A DNA stretch of 64,000 nt from the NCBI RefSeq assembly GCF_018129085.1, contig NZ_JAAGBB010000024.1:1-64000 (forward strand), written 5' to 3'. Origin of the DNA: Plastoroseomonas hellenica (GTDB lineage: Bacteria > Pseudomonadota > Alphaproteobacteria > Acetobacterales > Acetobacteraceae). Every line of letters starts with the position of its first letter. The stretch's first letter is position 1. The notes under the pieces were generated by a model. That model had not been told where the DNA came from. It searched no databases and worked only from the letters and a program-made list of their open reading frames with translations. Positions 23,629-32,871 of the stretch are shown here, in pieces. The position numbers and the translations under genes were made by a program.

Positions 23629-24091
23629 TGCTCGCCTCCTTCGCCCCGGCCAGCGCTGCATTCAGCGTATGCCAGGCGAGCGTCGCGCATTTCACGCGCG
23701 ACGGGAACTCATGCACGCCGGATAGCGGCTGCAGCCGCTCCATCTCGTCCGCGATATCGGCGCCGCACTCGGGGCAGGTGCCGGTCATGGCCAGGTCGCG
23801 GAACTTCGCCCCCAGGGCCTGCGCCGCTTCCGGCGCCTTGCCCTTGATGACCTCGGTCATCAGGGAGGCACTGGCCATCGAGATGGCGCAGCCGCGGCCC
23901 TGGAAAGCGGCATCGCCGATCGCGCCATCCGGCGTCAGCTTCAGGAACAGCTCCATCCGGTCGCCGCACATCGGGTTGTCGCCGCGTGCGCTGCGGTCGG
24001 CATCCTCCAGCCGGCGGAAGTTCCGCGGCTTGCGGCCATGGTCGAGAATGACCTCCTGATAAAGGTCCCGCAGGTCGTCAAACATGATCAC
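23621..24091 (-). CDS. sufU: SufU zinc-dependent sulfurtransferase
   Basis: SufU accepts sulfur from the SufS persulfide and passes it to SufBCD. The zinc and sulfur-acceptor residues Cys42, Asp44, Cys68 and Cys135 are present (NPMCGDR, GRGCAIS, RVKCATLAW). An extra CPEC pair at 106-109 is also seen. GTG 24091 overlaps the sufS stop; ATG 24085, two codons later, is the other option and equally natural for the family (MFDDLRDLYQ). No SufE is seen, consistent with a SufS-SufU pair. Confidence 0.92.
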   Translation of the reverse strand: MIMFDDLRDLYQEVILDHGRKPRNFRRLEDADRSARGDNPMCGDRMELFLKLTPDGAIGDAAFQGRGCAISMASASLMTEVIKGKAPEAAQALGAKFRDLAMTGTCPECGADIADEMERLQPLSGVHEFPSRVKCATLAWHTLNAALAGAKEASSE

Positions 24092-25338
24092 ACACGGAAG
24101 AACCTCCGCGCCTCCACCAGCGCATCAGCTAGGAAATCGATCTCGCCCAGGGTCGTGTAAAGGCCGAAGGATGCGCGGCAGGTGCCGGCCTCCATCCCGA
24201 AACGCGCATGCAGCGGCTCGGCGCAATGCCGCCCGGCGCGCACCGCGATGCCGACCCGATCGAGCAGGGTCGAGAGGTCATGTGCATGCGCATTGTCGAG
24301 CGCGAAGCTGAAGACCCCGCCCCGGTCCTGCGCGCGCCCCAGCACCGTGACGCCCTCGATCGCGGAAAACCGTGCCATCGCATGTTCGGTCAGCGCGCGC
24401 TCATGCGCTTCCAGCGCCGGGAAGCCGATGGCGTTCACGTAGTCGATCGCGGCGTGCAGCCCGACCGCCTCGACAATCGCCGGCGTCCCCGCCTCATGCT
24501 TGGCCGGCACCTCGGCCCAGGTCGAGCGCTCCAGGGTGACGGAGGCGATCATGTCGCCGCCGCCCAGCATCGGCGGCATGGCGTCCAGCAGCGGCAGCTT
24601 CCCGTAGAGCACTCCGATGCCGGTGGGCCCATAGAGCTTATGGCCGGTGAAGACATAGAAATCGGCATCGATCGCCCGCACGTCGACATGTCGGTGCACC
24701 GCGGCCTGCGAGCCGTCGAACAGCACCACAGCGCCCGCCTCATGCGCCATGCGCGCGATGCGCTGCGCCGGCGTCACGGTGCCGAGCACGTTCGACATAT
24801 GCGTGACCGCGACCAGCTTCACCCGCCCGTCCGCGAGCTTCGCGGCGTAGTCCTCCATGTCGAGCTCGCCGGCATCGGTCACCCGGATGAAGCGCAGCTC
24901 GATGCCTTCAGCGTCGCGCAGCATCTGCCAGGGCACCAGGTTGGCGTGGTGCTCCATCTCGCTGGTCAGCACCGCATCGCCCGGCTTCAGCACGCCGCCG
25001 CCATAGCTGCGGGCGACCAGGTTGATCGCCTCCGTGCTGTTGCGGGTGAAGACGACCTCGCGCGCATCGGGCGTGCCGAGAAAGCGCGCCGCCGCGCCGC
25101 GCGCTGCTTCATAGGCGCCGGTCGCGACCTCGCTCAGATGGTAGGCGCCGCGATGGACATTGGCATAAGCCTCCTCCATGCAGCGGGTCATCGCCTGGAT
25201 GACCTGGCGCGGCTTCTGGGCCGACGCCCCGCTGTCCAGGAAGACCAGCTTCTTGCCGCGGATCTCCTTGCCGAGGATCGGGAAATCCTCGCGGATGCGG
25301 GCGACGTCGTAGCCGGGGGAGCGCGCCAGGCCGTCCAT
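24088..25338 (-). CDS. sufS: SufS cysteine desulfurase
   Basis: A 416-residue type II PLP-dependent cysteine desulfurase that removes sulfur from cysteine for Fe-S assembly. Lys234 in FTGHKLYGPTG binds PLP; Cys372 in RAGRHCAEPLH is the persulfide-forming residue on the short SufS-type loop. The sequence starts with DVARIREDFPILGKEIRGKK as usual. ATG 25338 overlaps the sufD stop by one base (TGATG); an open extension upstream is out-of-family and ignored. Confidence 0.94.
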   Translation of the reverse strand: MDGLARSPGYDVARIREDFPILGKEIRGKKLVFLDSGASAQKPRQVIQAMTRCMEEAYANVHRGAYHLSEVATGAYEAARGAAARFLGTPDAREVVFTRNSTEAINLVARSYGGGVLKPGDAVLTSEMEHHANLVPWQMLRDAEGIELRFIRVTDAGELDMEDYAAKLADGRVKLVAVTHMSNVLGTVTPAQRIARMAHEAGAVVLFDGSQAAVHRHVDVRAIDADFYVFTGHKLYGPTGIGVLYGKLPLLDAMPPMLGGGDMIASVTLERSTWAEVPAKHEAGTPAIVEAVGLHAAIDYVNAIGFPALEAHERALTEHAMARFSAIEGVTVLGRAQDRGGVFSFALDNAHAHDLSTLLDRVGIAVRAGRHCAEPLHARFGMEAGTCRASFGLYTTLGEIDFLADALVEARRFFRV

Positions 25339-26612
25339 CACGCCGCTGCCTCCGCCCGCCACCAGCCATCGACGGCGCGGGCCAGCGCGCCGCGCAGCGT
25401 CTCTTCCGCAACGCTCTCCACCGCTTCCTGCAGGAAGGCTTCCACCAGCATCGCCTTGGCCTCGCTTTCCGGAATCCCACGGGCCCGCAGGTAGAAGAGC
25501 TGGTCGGCATCCAGCTCCCCCACCGTCGCGCCATGACTGCACTTCACGTCGTCCGCGTAGATTTCAAGCTGCGGCTTGCTGTCGATCTCGGCATCCGGGC
25601 TCAGCAGCAGCGCCTGGTTCATCTGGTAGCCATCGGTCTTCTGCGCGGCCTGGCGCACCAGGATCTTGCCCTGGAAGACGCCGCGCGACTTGCCGGAGAG
25701 CACGGTCTTGTAGGTCTGGCGGCTGCTGCAATCCGGCGCCGCGTGGTCGAGCGCGGTCGTCGTGTCGGCATGCTGGCCATCGACCAGGAGCTGGGCGCCG
25801 TTCATGTGGCATTGGGCGCGGGCGCCGGTCAGCGCGGTGTGGATCTCGTTCCGCGCCAGCTTGCCGCCGGCGTTGAGCGTGAAGTTGTCATAGACCCCGC
25901 CCGCCGCGACCCGGGCATAGACGGTCGAGAGGTGCCAAGCCTCCCGCGCTTCCTGCTGCAGCCGGCCATGGGTCAGGCGCGCGCCTTCCGCCACCTCGAT
26001 CTCATAGACCGGGTTGTGCAGGTAGCGGGCGCGGGCGGCGCCCGTCGCAGTCTCGATCAGGGTCAGGGACGCGCCGGGTGCCAGCCGGATGAGGTGGCGC
26101 GGGTGGAAGGCCTGCGGCCGCTCGCAGGCGGTGGCGTAGGAGAGCAGCTCCATCACGCCACCATCGACGCCCTCGCCGATCTCCAGCAGCAGCCCGTCCT
26201 CGAACAGCATGGTGTTGAGTCCCGCCATCGGCTCCCGCGCCGGCTGCGCCAGGACGCCGAGCCGGCCTTCGAGCTCCGGCAGGTGCCGCGCCAGTGAACG
26301 GGCGCCCGGATGGTCCGACAGATCCTCCCGGAAACGGCCATCGACGAAGACGACGCGCGGCGCGATCGCCGGCGGCAAGGTCACGCCGCCATCCAGCAGG
26401 GTCAGCGGTTCATCGAAGCTGACATGGCCGAGCGGGTTGAGGTCGGTGTATTTCCATGCCTCCACCCGCCGGGTCGGGAAGCCCTGGGCGCCGAAGCTCT
26501 CCGCCGCTTCGCCGCGCAGCGCATCGAGCCAGGGCAGCTTCGCGCCCGGCAGCCGGCTTCGCAGGCCTTCGAAACGGTGGGAGAAGCCGGCAGCGCCCGC
26601 GACGGCGTTCAT
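25338..26612 (-). CDS. sufD: SufD subunit of the SufBC2D scaffold
   Basis: A 424-residue beta-helix protein that pairs with SufB on two SufC ATPases to build Fe-S clusters and take in iron. Family marks are PLLDALRGEA-like lead-in (LPWLDALRGEAAESFG), RRVEAWKYTDL near residue 50, and the C-terminal run CSHGATVGELDADQLFYLRARG with the conserved histidine. Length fits. It overlaps sufC by 4 nt (ATGA) and sufS by one base. Confidence 0.93.
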   Translation of the reverse strand: MNAVAGAAGFSHRFEGLRSRLPGAKLPWLDALRGEAAESFGAQGFPTRRVEAWKYTDLNPLGHVSFDEPLTLLDGGVTLPPAIAPRVVFVDGRFREDLSDHPGARSLARHLPELEGRLGVLAQPAREPMAGLNTMLFEDGLLLEIGEGVDGGVMELLSYATACERPQAFHPRHLIRLAPGASLTLIETATGAARARYLHNPVYEIEVAEGARLTHGRLQQEAREAWHLSTVYARVAAGGVYDNFTLNAGGKLARNEIHTALTGARAQCHMNGAQLLVDGQHADTTTALDHAAPDCSSRQTYKTVLSGKSRGVFQGKILVRQAAQKTDGYQMNQALLLSPDAEIDSKPQLEIYADDVKCSHGATVGELDADQLFYLRARGIPESEAKAMLVEAFLQEAVESVAEETLRGALARAVDGWWRAEAAA

Positions 26613-27361
26613 GCCGCCTCCTGCACGGAGGCATAGCCCTCCTTCTCCAACGCATGCGCCAGCTCCGGCCCGCCCGACTTCACGATGCGGCCCTTCACCA
26701 GCACATGCACGCGGTCGGGAATGATGTAGTCGAGCAGCCGCTGATAGTGGGTGATGATCAGCGCCGAGAAATCGGGCGCACGCTGCGCGTTCACGCCATC
26801 GGCCACGATCTTCAGCGCATCGATGTCGAGGCCGCTGTCGGTCTCGTCCAGGATCGCGAGCTGCGGCCGCAGCAGCGCCATCTGCAGCACCTCGTTGCGC
26901 TTCTTCTCGCCGCCGGAGAAGCCGACATTGACGCCCCGCTTCAGCATGTCCTCCGGCATCGAGAGCGCCTTCATCCGCTCCCGCGCGATCTTGAGGAACT
27001 GCATGGCGTCGAGCTCCGGCTCGCCGCGGGTCTTGCGGATCGCGTTCAGCGCGGTGCGCAGGAAATTCGCATTGCCGACGCCCGGCAGCTCCACCGGATA
27101 CTGGAAGGCGAGGAAAAGGCCGGCCGCCGCACGCTCCTCCGGATCCAGCGCCAGCAGGTCCTGGCCGTGGAAAGTGGCGCTGCCGCCGGTGACCTCATAG
27201 CCTTCGCGGCCCGCCAGCACGTAGGACAGCGTCGACTTGCCGCTGCCATTCGGCCCCATGACGGCATGGATCTCGCCGGCGGGCACTTCGAGCGAGATGC
27301 CGTTCAGGATGGTCTTGCCGTCGATCTCGGCAGAAAGATTCTCAATCTTCAACATACCCAT
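26609..27361 (-). CDS. sufC: SufC ATPase
   Basis: A 250-residue ABC-type ATPase that drives SufB-SufD rearrangement. Walker A GPNGSGKS at residues 36-43, the SufC-specific signature FSGGEKKRNEVLQ, Walker B LAILDETDSGLDID and the ITHYQRLL switch histidine are all present. A good ribosome site (GAAGGAAATAA) precedes the ATG at 27361. The gap to sufB upstream, about 70 nt, contains one copy of the hairpin repeat. Confidence 0.95.
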   Translation of the reverse strand: MGMLKIENLSAEIDGKTILNGISLEVPAGEIHAVMGPNGSGKSTLSYVLAGREGYEVTGGSATFHGQDLLALDPEERAAAGLFLAFQYPVELPGVGNANFLRTALNAIRKTRGEPELDAMQFLKIARERMKALSMPEDMLKRGVNVGFSGGEKKRNEVLQMALLRPQLAILDETDSGLDIDALKIVADGVNAQRAPDFSALIITHYQRLLDYIIPDRVHVLVKGRIVKSGGPELAHALEKEGYASVQEAA

Positions 27362-27371
27362 TTATTTCCTT

Positions 27372-27429
27372 CGGAACGCGGCCGATTCAGACCTCCGGGC
27401 GACAAGCGCCCTCCGGTTATCGGACGCGG
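27372..27429 (-). repeat. Intergenic hairpin repeat, copy C (between sufB and sufC)
   Basis: GCGGCCGATTCAGACCTCC, then GGGCG-acaag-CGCCC, then TCC, GGTT and ATCGGACGC. The fold is the same as copies A and B, and GACC pairs with GGTT through one G-U pair. The repeat again ends at the stop codon of the upstream gene (sufB), inside an operon. Confidence 0.75.
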
Positions 27430-28917
27430 TTAACCAACGCTTCCTTCGAGCGAAATCTGCAGCAGCTTCTGCGCTTCCACCGCGAACTCCATCGGCAGCT
27501 CCTTCAGCACCTCGCGGCAGAAGCCATTGACGATCATGCCGACCGCCTCTTCCTGGCTGAGGCCGCGCTGGCGGCAGTAGAAGAGCTGATCCTCGGCGAT
27601 GCGGCTGGTCGTCGCCTCATGCTCCACCTTGGCGGTGAGGCAGCGGTTCTCGATGTAGGGCACGGTGTGTGCGCCGCACTTGTCGCCGATCAGCAGGCTG
27701 TCGCACTGGGTGAAGTTGCGGGCACCACTGGCACGCGGACCGATGCGGACGAGACCGCGATAGGTGTTCTGCCCTTGCCCGGCGCTGATGCCCTTGGAGA
27801 CGATGGTCGACTTCGTCCGCGCGCCGAGATGGATCATCTTGGTGCCGGTATCCGCCTGCTGCCAGTTGTTGGCGATGGCGACGGAATAGAACTCACCGAC
27901 GCTGTCGTCGCCCTGCAGGATGCAGGAGGGATACTTCCAGGTGATGGCGGAGCCGGTCTCGACCTGCGTCCAGCTCACCTTGCTGCGCTTGCCGCGGCAG
28001 GCCGCCCGCTTGGTGACGAAGTTATAGATGCCGCCCTTGCCATTGGCGTCGCCCGGGTACCAGTTCTGCACCGTGCTGTACTTGATCGAAGCATCGTCCA
28101 GCGCCACCAGCTCGACCACCGCGGCATGGAGCTGGTTCTCGTCGCGCATCGGCGCTGTGCAGCCTTCGAGGTAGCTGACCGTGCTGCCCTCATCGGCGAT
28201 GATCAGCGTGCGCTCGAACTGACCTGTGCTCTTGGCGTTGATGCGGAAATAGGTGGACAGCTCCATCGGGCAGCGCACGCCCTTCGGGACATAGACGAAG
28301 CTGCCATCGGTGAAGACGGCGCAGTTCAGCGCCGCGAAGAAGTTGTCGCCCTGCGGCACGACGGAGCCGAGATACTTCCGCACCAGCTCCGGATGGGTCT
28401 GCACCGCTTCCGAGATGGAGCAGAAGATGATCCCTTCCTTCTCCAGCCGCGCCTTGTAGGAGGTGGCGACGGAGACGCTGTCGAACACCGCATCCACCGC
28501 GATCGGCATGCGCGCGTCGGCAGCCGAGCCAGCGCCTTCGACGCCCGCCAGCACCTCCTGCTCACGCAGCGGGATACCGAGCTTCTCATAGGTGCGGAGC
28601 AGCTCCGGATCGACCTCCTCGAGCGACTTCGGACCCTGCTTCGGGGCCGCGTAGTAATAGGCGTCCTGGTAGTCGATCGGGTTGTACTTCACCGCCGACC
28701 AGCGCGGCTCCTCCATGGTCTGCCACAGCGCGAAGGCGCGCAGCCGCCATTCGAGCAGCCATTCCGGTTCGTTCTTCTTCTTCGAGATGAAGCGGACGAT
28801 GTCCTCGTTCAGGCCCTTGGGCGCGAACTCCATCTCGATGTCGGTCTCGAACCCCCATTTATATCCGGAGTCGGTGACGGACTGGACGGCTTCGATCGTT
28901 TCATTCACGGCAGGCAT
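27430..28917 (-). CDS. sufB: SufB subunit of the Fe-S scaffold
   Basis: A 495-residue SufB, the platform on which the cluster forms with SufC and SufD. Recognisable parts are [18 protein letters not shown] at the start, [32 protein letters not shown] with the conserved cysteine, and [18 protein letters not shown] near the C-terminus. Length matches SufB from cyanobacteria and alphaproteobacteria. It starts 15 nt after the Rrf2 regulator gene, so both are on one transcript. Confidence 0.95.
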   Translation of the reverse strand: MPAVNETIEAVQSVTDSGYKWGFETDIEMEFAPKGLNEDIVRFISKKKNEPEWLLEWRLRAFALWQTMEEPRWSAVKYNPIDYQDAYYYAAPKQGPKSLEEVDPELLRTYEKLGIPLREQEVLAGVEGAGSAADARMPIAVDAVFDSVSVATSYKARLEKEGIIFCSISEAVQTHPELVRKYLGSVVPQGDNFFAALNCAVFTDGSFVYVPKGVRCPMELSTYFRINAKSTGQFERTLIIADEGSTVSYLEGCTAPMRDENQLHAAVVELVALDDASIKYSTVQNWYPGDANGKGGIYNFVTKRAACRGKRSKVSWTQVETGSAITWKYPSCILQGDDSVGEFYSVAIANNWQQADTGTKMIHLGARTKSTIVSKGISAGQGQNTYRGLVRIGPRASGARNFTQCDSLLIGDKCGAHTVPYIENRCLTAKVEHEATTSRIAEDQLFYCRQRGLSQEEAVGMIVNGFCREVLKELPMEFAVEAQKLLQISLEGSVG

Positions 28918-28932
28918 GGCGTGTCCTGGCTC

Positions 28933-29385
28933 TTATTCCGCGGCGTGCGCGGTGGGAAAGCTGGTGGGCGCTGCGGCCCGTTTCGGCGGGCCGGCGAGAT
29001 CGGCAATGGTGATGCCGGCAAGCGCGTCGCGGATGGCCCGGTTCACCGGGTCCCAGCGGCCACGCACGGCGCAGACGCTCTCCGCCTCGCAGGTGCCGAT
29101 CCCGTTGTCGACGCAGGCGGTCAGCGCGACGGGTCCCTCGATGGCGGCGATCACCTCCGAGAGCGGCATGGCGGCGAGCGGCCGGGTCAGCCGGTAACCC
29201 CCACGGGCGCCGCGCTGGCCTTCGACCAGATCGTGATGGGCGAGGATCTTCAGCACCTTGGCGACCGTCGGCTCGGCGATATGGGTGCCGGCGGCAAGGC
29301 CCGGGGCGGTCTGCACCCCGCCTTCCGACCCGAGCCGGGCCAGCACGACGACTGCGTAGTCGGTCAGTTTGGAAAGCCGCAACAC
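28933..29385 (-). CDS. Rrf2-family regulator of the suf operon
   Basis: A 150-residue Rrf2/IscR-like regulator, first gene of the suf operon. The winged helix covers MLRLSKLTDYAVVVLARL to RGARGGYRLTRP, with the EPTVAKVLKIL recognition helix. Three cysteines (Cys91, Cys99, Cys105) in the C-terminal loop would bind a [2Fe-2S] cluster; the first gap is longer than in IscR. This fits the SUF-specific Rrf2 type that represses the operon when Fe-S supply is sufficient. A matching dyad lies just upstream. Confidence 0.88.
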   Translation of the reverse strand: MLRLSKLTDYAVVVLARLGSEGGVQTAPGLAAGTHIAEPTVAKVLKILAHHDLVEGQRGARGGYRLTRPLAAMPLSEVIAAIEGPVALTACVDNGIGTCEAESVCAVRGRWDPVNRAIRDALAGITIADLAGPPKRAAAPTSFPTAHAAE

Positions 29386-29413
29386 GGGCTCCCGCTCCTC
29401 TCGGACCAGAAAA

Positions 29414-29430
29414 CGGACCTTCTCGGTCCG
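29414..29430. promoter_or_regulatory. Candidate Rrf2 operator at the suf promoter
   Basis: CGGACC-ttctc-GGTCCG is a perfect 6-5-6 dyad about 30 nt before the Rrf2 start. A third CGGACC half lies at 29402-29407. The site is placed to block the suf promoter and gives a simple autoregulation model. Confidence 0.55.
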
Positions 29431-29575
29431 GATTGCAGATGCGCCCGCGAAGGCCCCGAGTCAAGGGTAGCCAGCCGTCTGGACGCTCCCGGAATCGGCG
29501 CTCAATCTGCCGGCTTATGCTTGGCGCGCGGCCGCCCCGCCAACCCCGCGCGCCAACCCCGCGAAGGAGAGATCC

Positions 29576-30463
29576 ATGCCGGTGATCCGCACCGATGACG
29601 GTGTCGAGCTGTACTACGAGGAGGCGGGCAGCGGCACGCCGCTTGTCTTCGTCCATGAATTTGCCGGCGACTGCCGGAGCTGGGAGCCGCAGCTCCGCTT
29701 CTTCGCCCGCCGCTACCGCTGCATCGCCTTCAACGCCCGCGGGTATCCGCCCTCCCAGGTGCCGAGCGATCCCGAAGCCTATTCCCAGGACCGGGCGACT
29801 GACGACATCGCCGCCGTCATCCGGGGCCTCGACCTGCCGCCCGCCCATGTCGTGGGCCTCTCGATGGGCGCCTTCGCGACGCTGCATCTCGGCCTGCGCC
29901 ATCCGGAACTCGCCCGCAGCCTGACCGCGGCCGGTGTCGGCTATGGCGCGGAAGCCGGCAAGCGCGCGCAGTTCCAGGCGGAGAGCGACGCCGCCATCGC
30001 GCGCATCCGCGCCGAAGGGATGGCGACGTTCGGCCTGAGCTACAGCCGCGGCCCGACCCGCCTCGTCTTCGCCGAGACCGATCCCCGCGGCTTCGCCGAA
30101 TTCCAGGCGCAGCTCCGCGAGCATTCGACCGAAGGCTCCGCGCTGACCCAGCAGGGCGTGCAGCGGCGGCGTCCCTCGCTCTATGACCTCAAGGACGGCT
30201 TCGCGGCGCTGACGGTGCCGACGCTGGTCATCGCCGGCGATGAGGATGACCCGACGCTGGAGCCGGCGCTCTATCTGAAGCGCACCATCCGCTCCAGCGC
30301 GCTGCTGGTGATGCCGAAGGCCGGGCATACGATGAACCTCGAATATCCCGATGCCTTCAACCGTGCGGTGCTCGACTTCGTCACCCAGGTCGATGCCGGC
30401 GCCTGGCGGCTGCGCATCCCCGAGAGCCAGTCCGGCAGCATCATCTCCGCGACGGAGAAATAG
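29576..30463 (+). CDS. Alpha/beta-hydrolase fold protein
   Basis: A 295-residue alpha/beta hydrolase. Nucleophile Ser96 sits in GLSMGAFA; the acid is in VIAGDEDDPT and the histidine in KAGHTMNLEYP; the oxyanion region is VFVHEFAGDCRSW. Such enzymes include esterases, enol-lactonases and haloalkane dehalogenases; nothing here fixes the substrate. The GAAGGAGAGATCC ribosome site supports the ATG at 29576. It is divergent from the suf operon and convergent, 2 nt apart, with the cfa gene. Confidence 0.85.
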   Translation: MPVIRTDDGVELYYEEAGSGTPLVFVHEFAGDCRSWEPQLRFFARRYRCIAFNARGYPPSQVPSDPEAYSQDRATDDIAAVIRGLDLPPAHVVGLSMGAFATLHLGLRHPELARSLTAAGVGYGAEAGKRAQFQAESDAAIARIRAEGMATFGLSYSRGPTRLVFAETDPRGFAEFQAQLREHSTEGSALTQQGVQRRRPSLYDLKDGFAALTVPTLVIAGDEDDPTLEPALYLKRTIRSSALLVMPKAGHTMNLEYPDAFNRAVLDFVTQVDAGAWRLRIPESQSGSIISATEK

Positions 30464-30465
30464 GA

Positions 30466-31770
30466 TTACCGGTAGATATCCGCGCGGGTCGGCGGCAGCC
30501 CGCTCGGCCCGCGCGAACGCTTGGAGGCGAGCGTCTGGAAGATGCGGGAGGTATCGCGGTCGAAGGACAGCGTGACACCCGCCAGATAGAGCAGCCAGAG
30601 GCGCACCTTCGCCGGCCCCACCTGCTTCGCGGCTTCTTCCCGGTTCGCGTAGAGGCGCTCGGTCCAGAGTCGGCAGGTGCGGCCATAATGCTCGCGCAGG
30701 TTCTCGGCGTCGTGCACCTCGAAGCCGTTGCGCTCCAGCGCGGTGACGGTGCCACCGATGTGGTCGAGCTCGCCGCCCGGGAAGATGTATTTGGTCAGCA
30801 CCTTGAATTCCGGGCTGTTGCGGCGGAACTGGCGCTCCGTGCGCTTCATCGGCGAGGTGATCGCGTGGTGCAGATAGAGCCCGCGCTCCCGCAGCAGGCC
30901 CTTGATGTGCTGGAAATAGGCATCCCGGTTGGCGAGCCCGACATGCTCGAACATGCCCACGCTCGCGATCTTGTCGAAAGTGCCGGTGAGCTCGCGGAAG
31001 TCCCGCAATTCGATCGTCACGCGGTCCTGCAGGCCGAGGCGCGCGATCTTCGCCTGCGCGAAGTCGAACTGCGCCTGGCTCAGCGTCACGCCATGCGCCT
31101 GGACCCCGTGATGCTGCGCCGCATGGCAAACCAGGCCACCCCAGCCGCACCCGATATCGAGAAAGCGTTCCCCCGGCGCCAGCCGCAGCTTGCGGCAAAT
31201 GTGTTCGAGCTTGGCCTTCTGGGCGACGTCAATGGAGGCGTCCCAGTCCGGGAAATAGGCGCAGGAATAGACCATCTCCTCATCGAGGAAGAGGCGATAG
31301 AAGGCGTTCGAGAGGTCGTAGTGGAACTGCACCAGCGCCTTGTCGTCTCGCCCTTTCTCGTATTCGCGCGGCGCCTTGCCCTCATAGGCGAGGCTCGAGG
31401 TCGCGGCCGGGTTCCCGAACAGGAAGGGCAGCAGCGCCCGGGCCAGCTTCACCTTGCTGAGCCGGCGCCAGAGGCGCTTGGTGCGGCGCTCCGCCCGGCG
31501 TGCCGCGATGTCGAGCAGGGTGCCGCCCTCGATCGAGACCAGATCCTCGACGATCAGCTCCACCAGGGTCTGCAGGCGCGGGGAGCGCAACAATCGGGTG
31601 AGCGCCCCGGGCGAATGGATCTCCATCGCCAGGTCGCCGGACCAGCGCGGGCCGAGCGGCAGGGGCACGCCGTCCCAGAACTTCAGCGCCAAGTCCATGT
31701 TGAGATGAGGTGCGAGGTCCGCAATGAGACCTCGCAGGGCAGCGAGGCGAGAATCGGCTGCGTCGGTCAT
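30466..31770 (-). CDS. cfa: Cyclopropane-fatty-acyl-phospholipid synthase
   Basis: A 434-residue SAM-dependent enzyme that adds a methylene bridge to unsaturated acyl chains of membrane lipids. An N-terminal SCP2-like lipid-binding part (about 1-120) precedes QFHYDLSNAFYRLFLDEEMVYSCAYF, SAM motif FLDIGCGWGG, and SVGMFEHVG. Other family landmarks are HHAITSPMKRT and YIFPGGELD. ATG 31770 gives the normal start; the open frame further upstream is not family sequence. Confidence 0.92.
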   Translation of the reverse strand: MTDAADSRLAALRGLIADLAPHLNMDLALKFWDGVPLPLGPRWSGDLAMEIHSPGALTRLLRSPRLQTLVELIVEDLVSIEGGTLLDIAARRAERRTKRLWRRLSKVKLARALLPFLFGNPAATSSLAYEGKAPREYEKGRDDKALVQFHYDLSNAFYRLFLDEEMVYSCAYFPDWDASIDVAQKAKLEHICRKLRLAPGERFLDIGCGWGGLVCHAAQHHGVQAHGVTLSQAQFDFAQAKIARLGLQDRVTIELRDFRELTGTFDKIASVGMFEHVGLANRDAYFQHIKGLLRERGLYLHHAITSPMKRTERQFRRNSPEFKVLTKYIFPGGELDHIGGTVTALERNGFEVHDAENLREHYGRTCRLWTERLYANREEAAKQVGPAKVRLWLLYLAGVTLSFDRDTSRIFQTLASKRSRGPSGLPPTRADIYR

Positions 31771-31928
31771 GGCCGCCAATGTTACAGGCGCCCGACGCCC
31801 CGCGCTACTCGGCGCTTGCGGGCATCCCATGAATGGCAGGCGCAGGAGGGCCGCGTGGCCGGACCGGCTTCCCGAAGCCGGATGACGGTACTAGATACGA
31901 GGGTTCGCAAGCAGGAGGAAGCAGCACC

Positions 31929-32837
31929 ATGATGCTCGAAGGCAAAGTTGCCGTGGTCACCGGTTCGGGTGGCGGCATCGGGCGCGAGATCGCGATCGCC
32001 ATGGCGGTGGCCGGCGCCAAGGTCGTCATCAACGACATCGGCGCCAGCCTGACCGGCGAGGGCCAGTCAGCGACGCCGGCAGAGCAGACCAAGGCGATCA
32101 TCGAGCAGCGTGGCGGCCAGGCGGCGATCAATACCGACAGCGTCAGCGAATGGGCGAATGCGCAGCGGATCGTCCAGTGCGCACTCGACAATTTTGGCCG
32201 CATCGACATCGTCGTGAACAATGCCGGCATCCTCCGCGACCAGATCTTCCACAAGACCTCGCCCGAGGAATGGCTCGCCGTCATCAACGTCCACCTGAAC
32301 GGCAGCTTCTTCGTCTCCCGCGCCGCGGCGGAGCATTACCGCAAGCAGGGCTCGGGCGCCTTCGTACACATCACCTCCACCTCCGGCCTGATCGGCAATT
32401 TCGGGCAGGCGAATTATTCGGCGGCGAAGCTCGGCATCGTCGCCTTGTCGAAGTCGATCGCACTCGACATGCAGCGCTTCGGCGTCCGCTCCAATTGCCT
32501 CGCTCCCTTCGCCTGGAGCCGCATGACGAGCTCCATCCCGGCCGAGACGCCGGAGCAGAAGGCGCGGGTGCAGCGCCTGATGGCGATGGGGCCGGAGAAG
32601 AACGCACCGCTCGCGGTCTTCCTCGCCTCCGACGCGGCCAAGGATGTCACCGGCCAGGTCTTCGCGCCGCGCATGAACGAGCTCTTCGTGTTCAACGCGA
32701 TGCGGCCGGTGCGCGGCATCCATCGCAGCGAGGGCTGGACGCCGGAGGCAATCGCCGAATACGCGCTGCCGGCACTGAAGCCCGCCTTCGCGCCGCTCGA
32801 GCGGTCGGGCGACGTGTTCAGCTGGGATCCGGTCTGA
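31929..32837 (+). CDS. Short-chain dehydrogenase/reductase, multifunctional-beta-oxidation-like
   Basis: A 302-residue SDR. Cofactor loop TGSGGGIG at 11-18, NNAG at 97-100, catalytic Ser150, Tyr163 and Lys167 (ITSTSG and NYSAAKLG). The segment with INDIGASLTGEG and the C-terminal extension resemble the (3R)-hydroxyacyl-CoA dehydrogenase domain of peroxisomal-type MFE2 proteins, so a 3-hydroxyacyl-CoA substrate is likely. AGGAGG lies 10 nt before the ATG at 31929. The next gene begins 34 nt downstream. Confidence 0.87.
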   Translation: MMLEGKVAVVTGSGGGIGREIAIAMAVAGAKVVINDIGASLTGEGQSATPAEQTKAIIEQRGGQAAINTDSVSEWANAQRIVQCALDNFGRIDIVVNNAGILRDQIFHKTSPEEWLAVINVHLNGSFFVSRAAAEHYRKQGSGAFVHITSTSGLIGNFGQANYSAAKLGIVALSKSIALDMQRFGVRSNCLAPFAWSRMTSSIPAETPEQKARVQRLMAMGPEKNAPLAVFLASDAAKDVTGQVFAPRMNELFVFNAMRPVRGIHRSEGWTPEAIAEYALPALKPAFAPLERSGDVFSWDPV

Positions 32838-32871
32838 TCCCGGTGCGGGCGACCCTGAGGAGGATGCGGGC

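Noticed and set aside
28901-31198. A 765-codon minus-strand frame overlapping the Rrf2, hydrolase and cfa genes
   Set aside because: It crosses three well-supported genes in another frame and reads as out-of-frame cfa and hydrolase antisense; no domain is visible.
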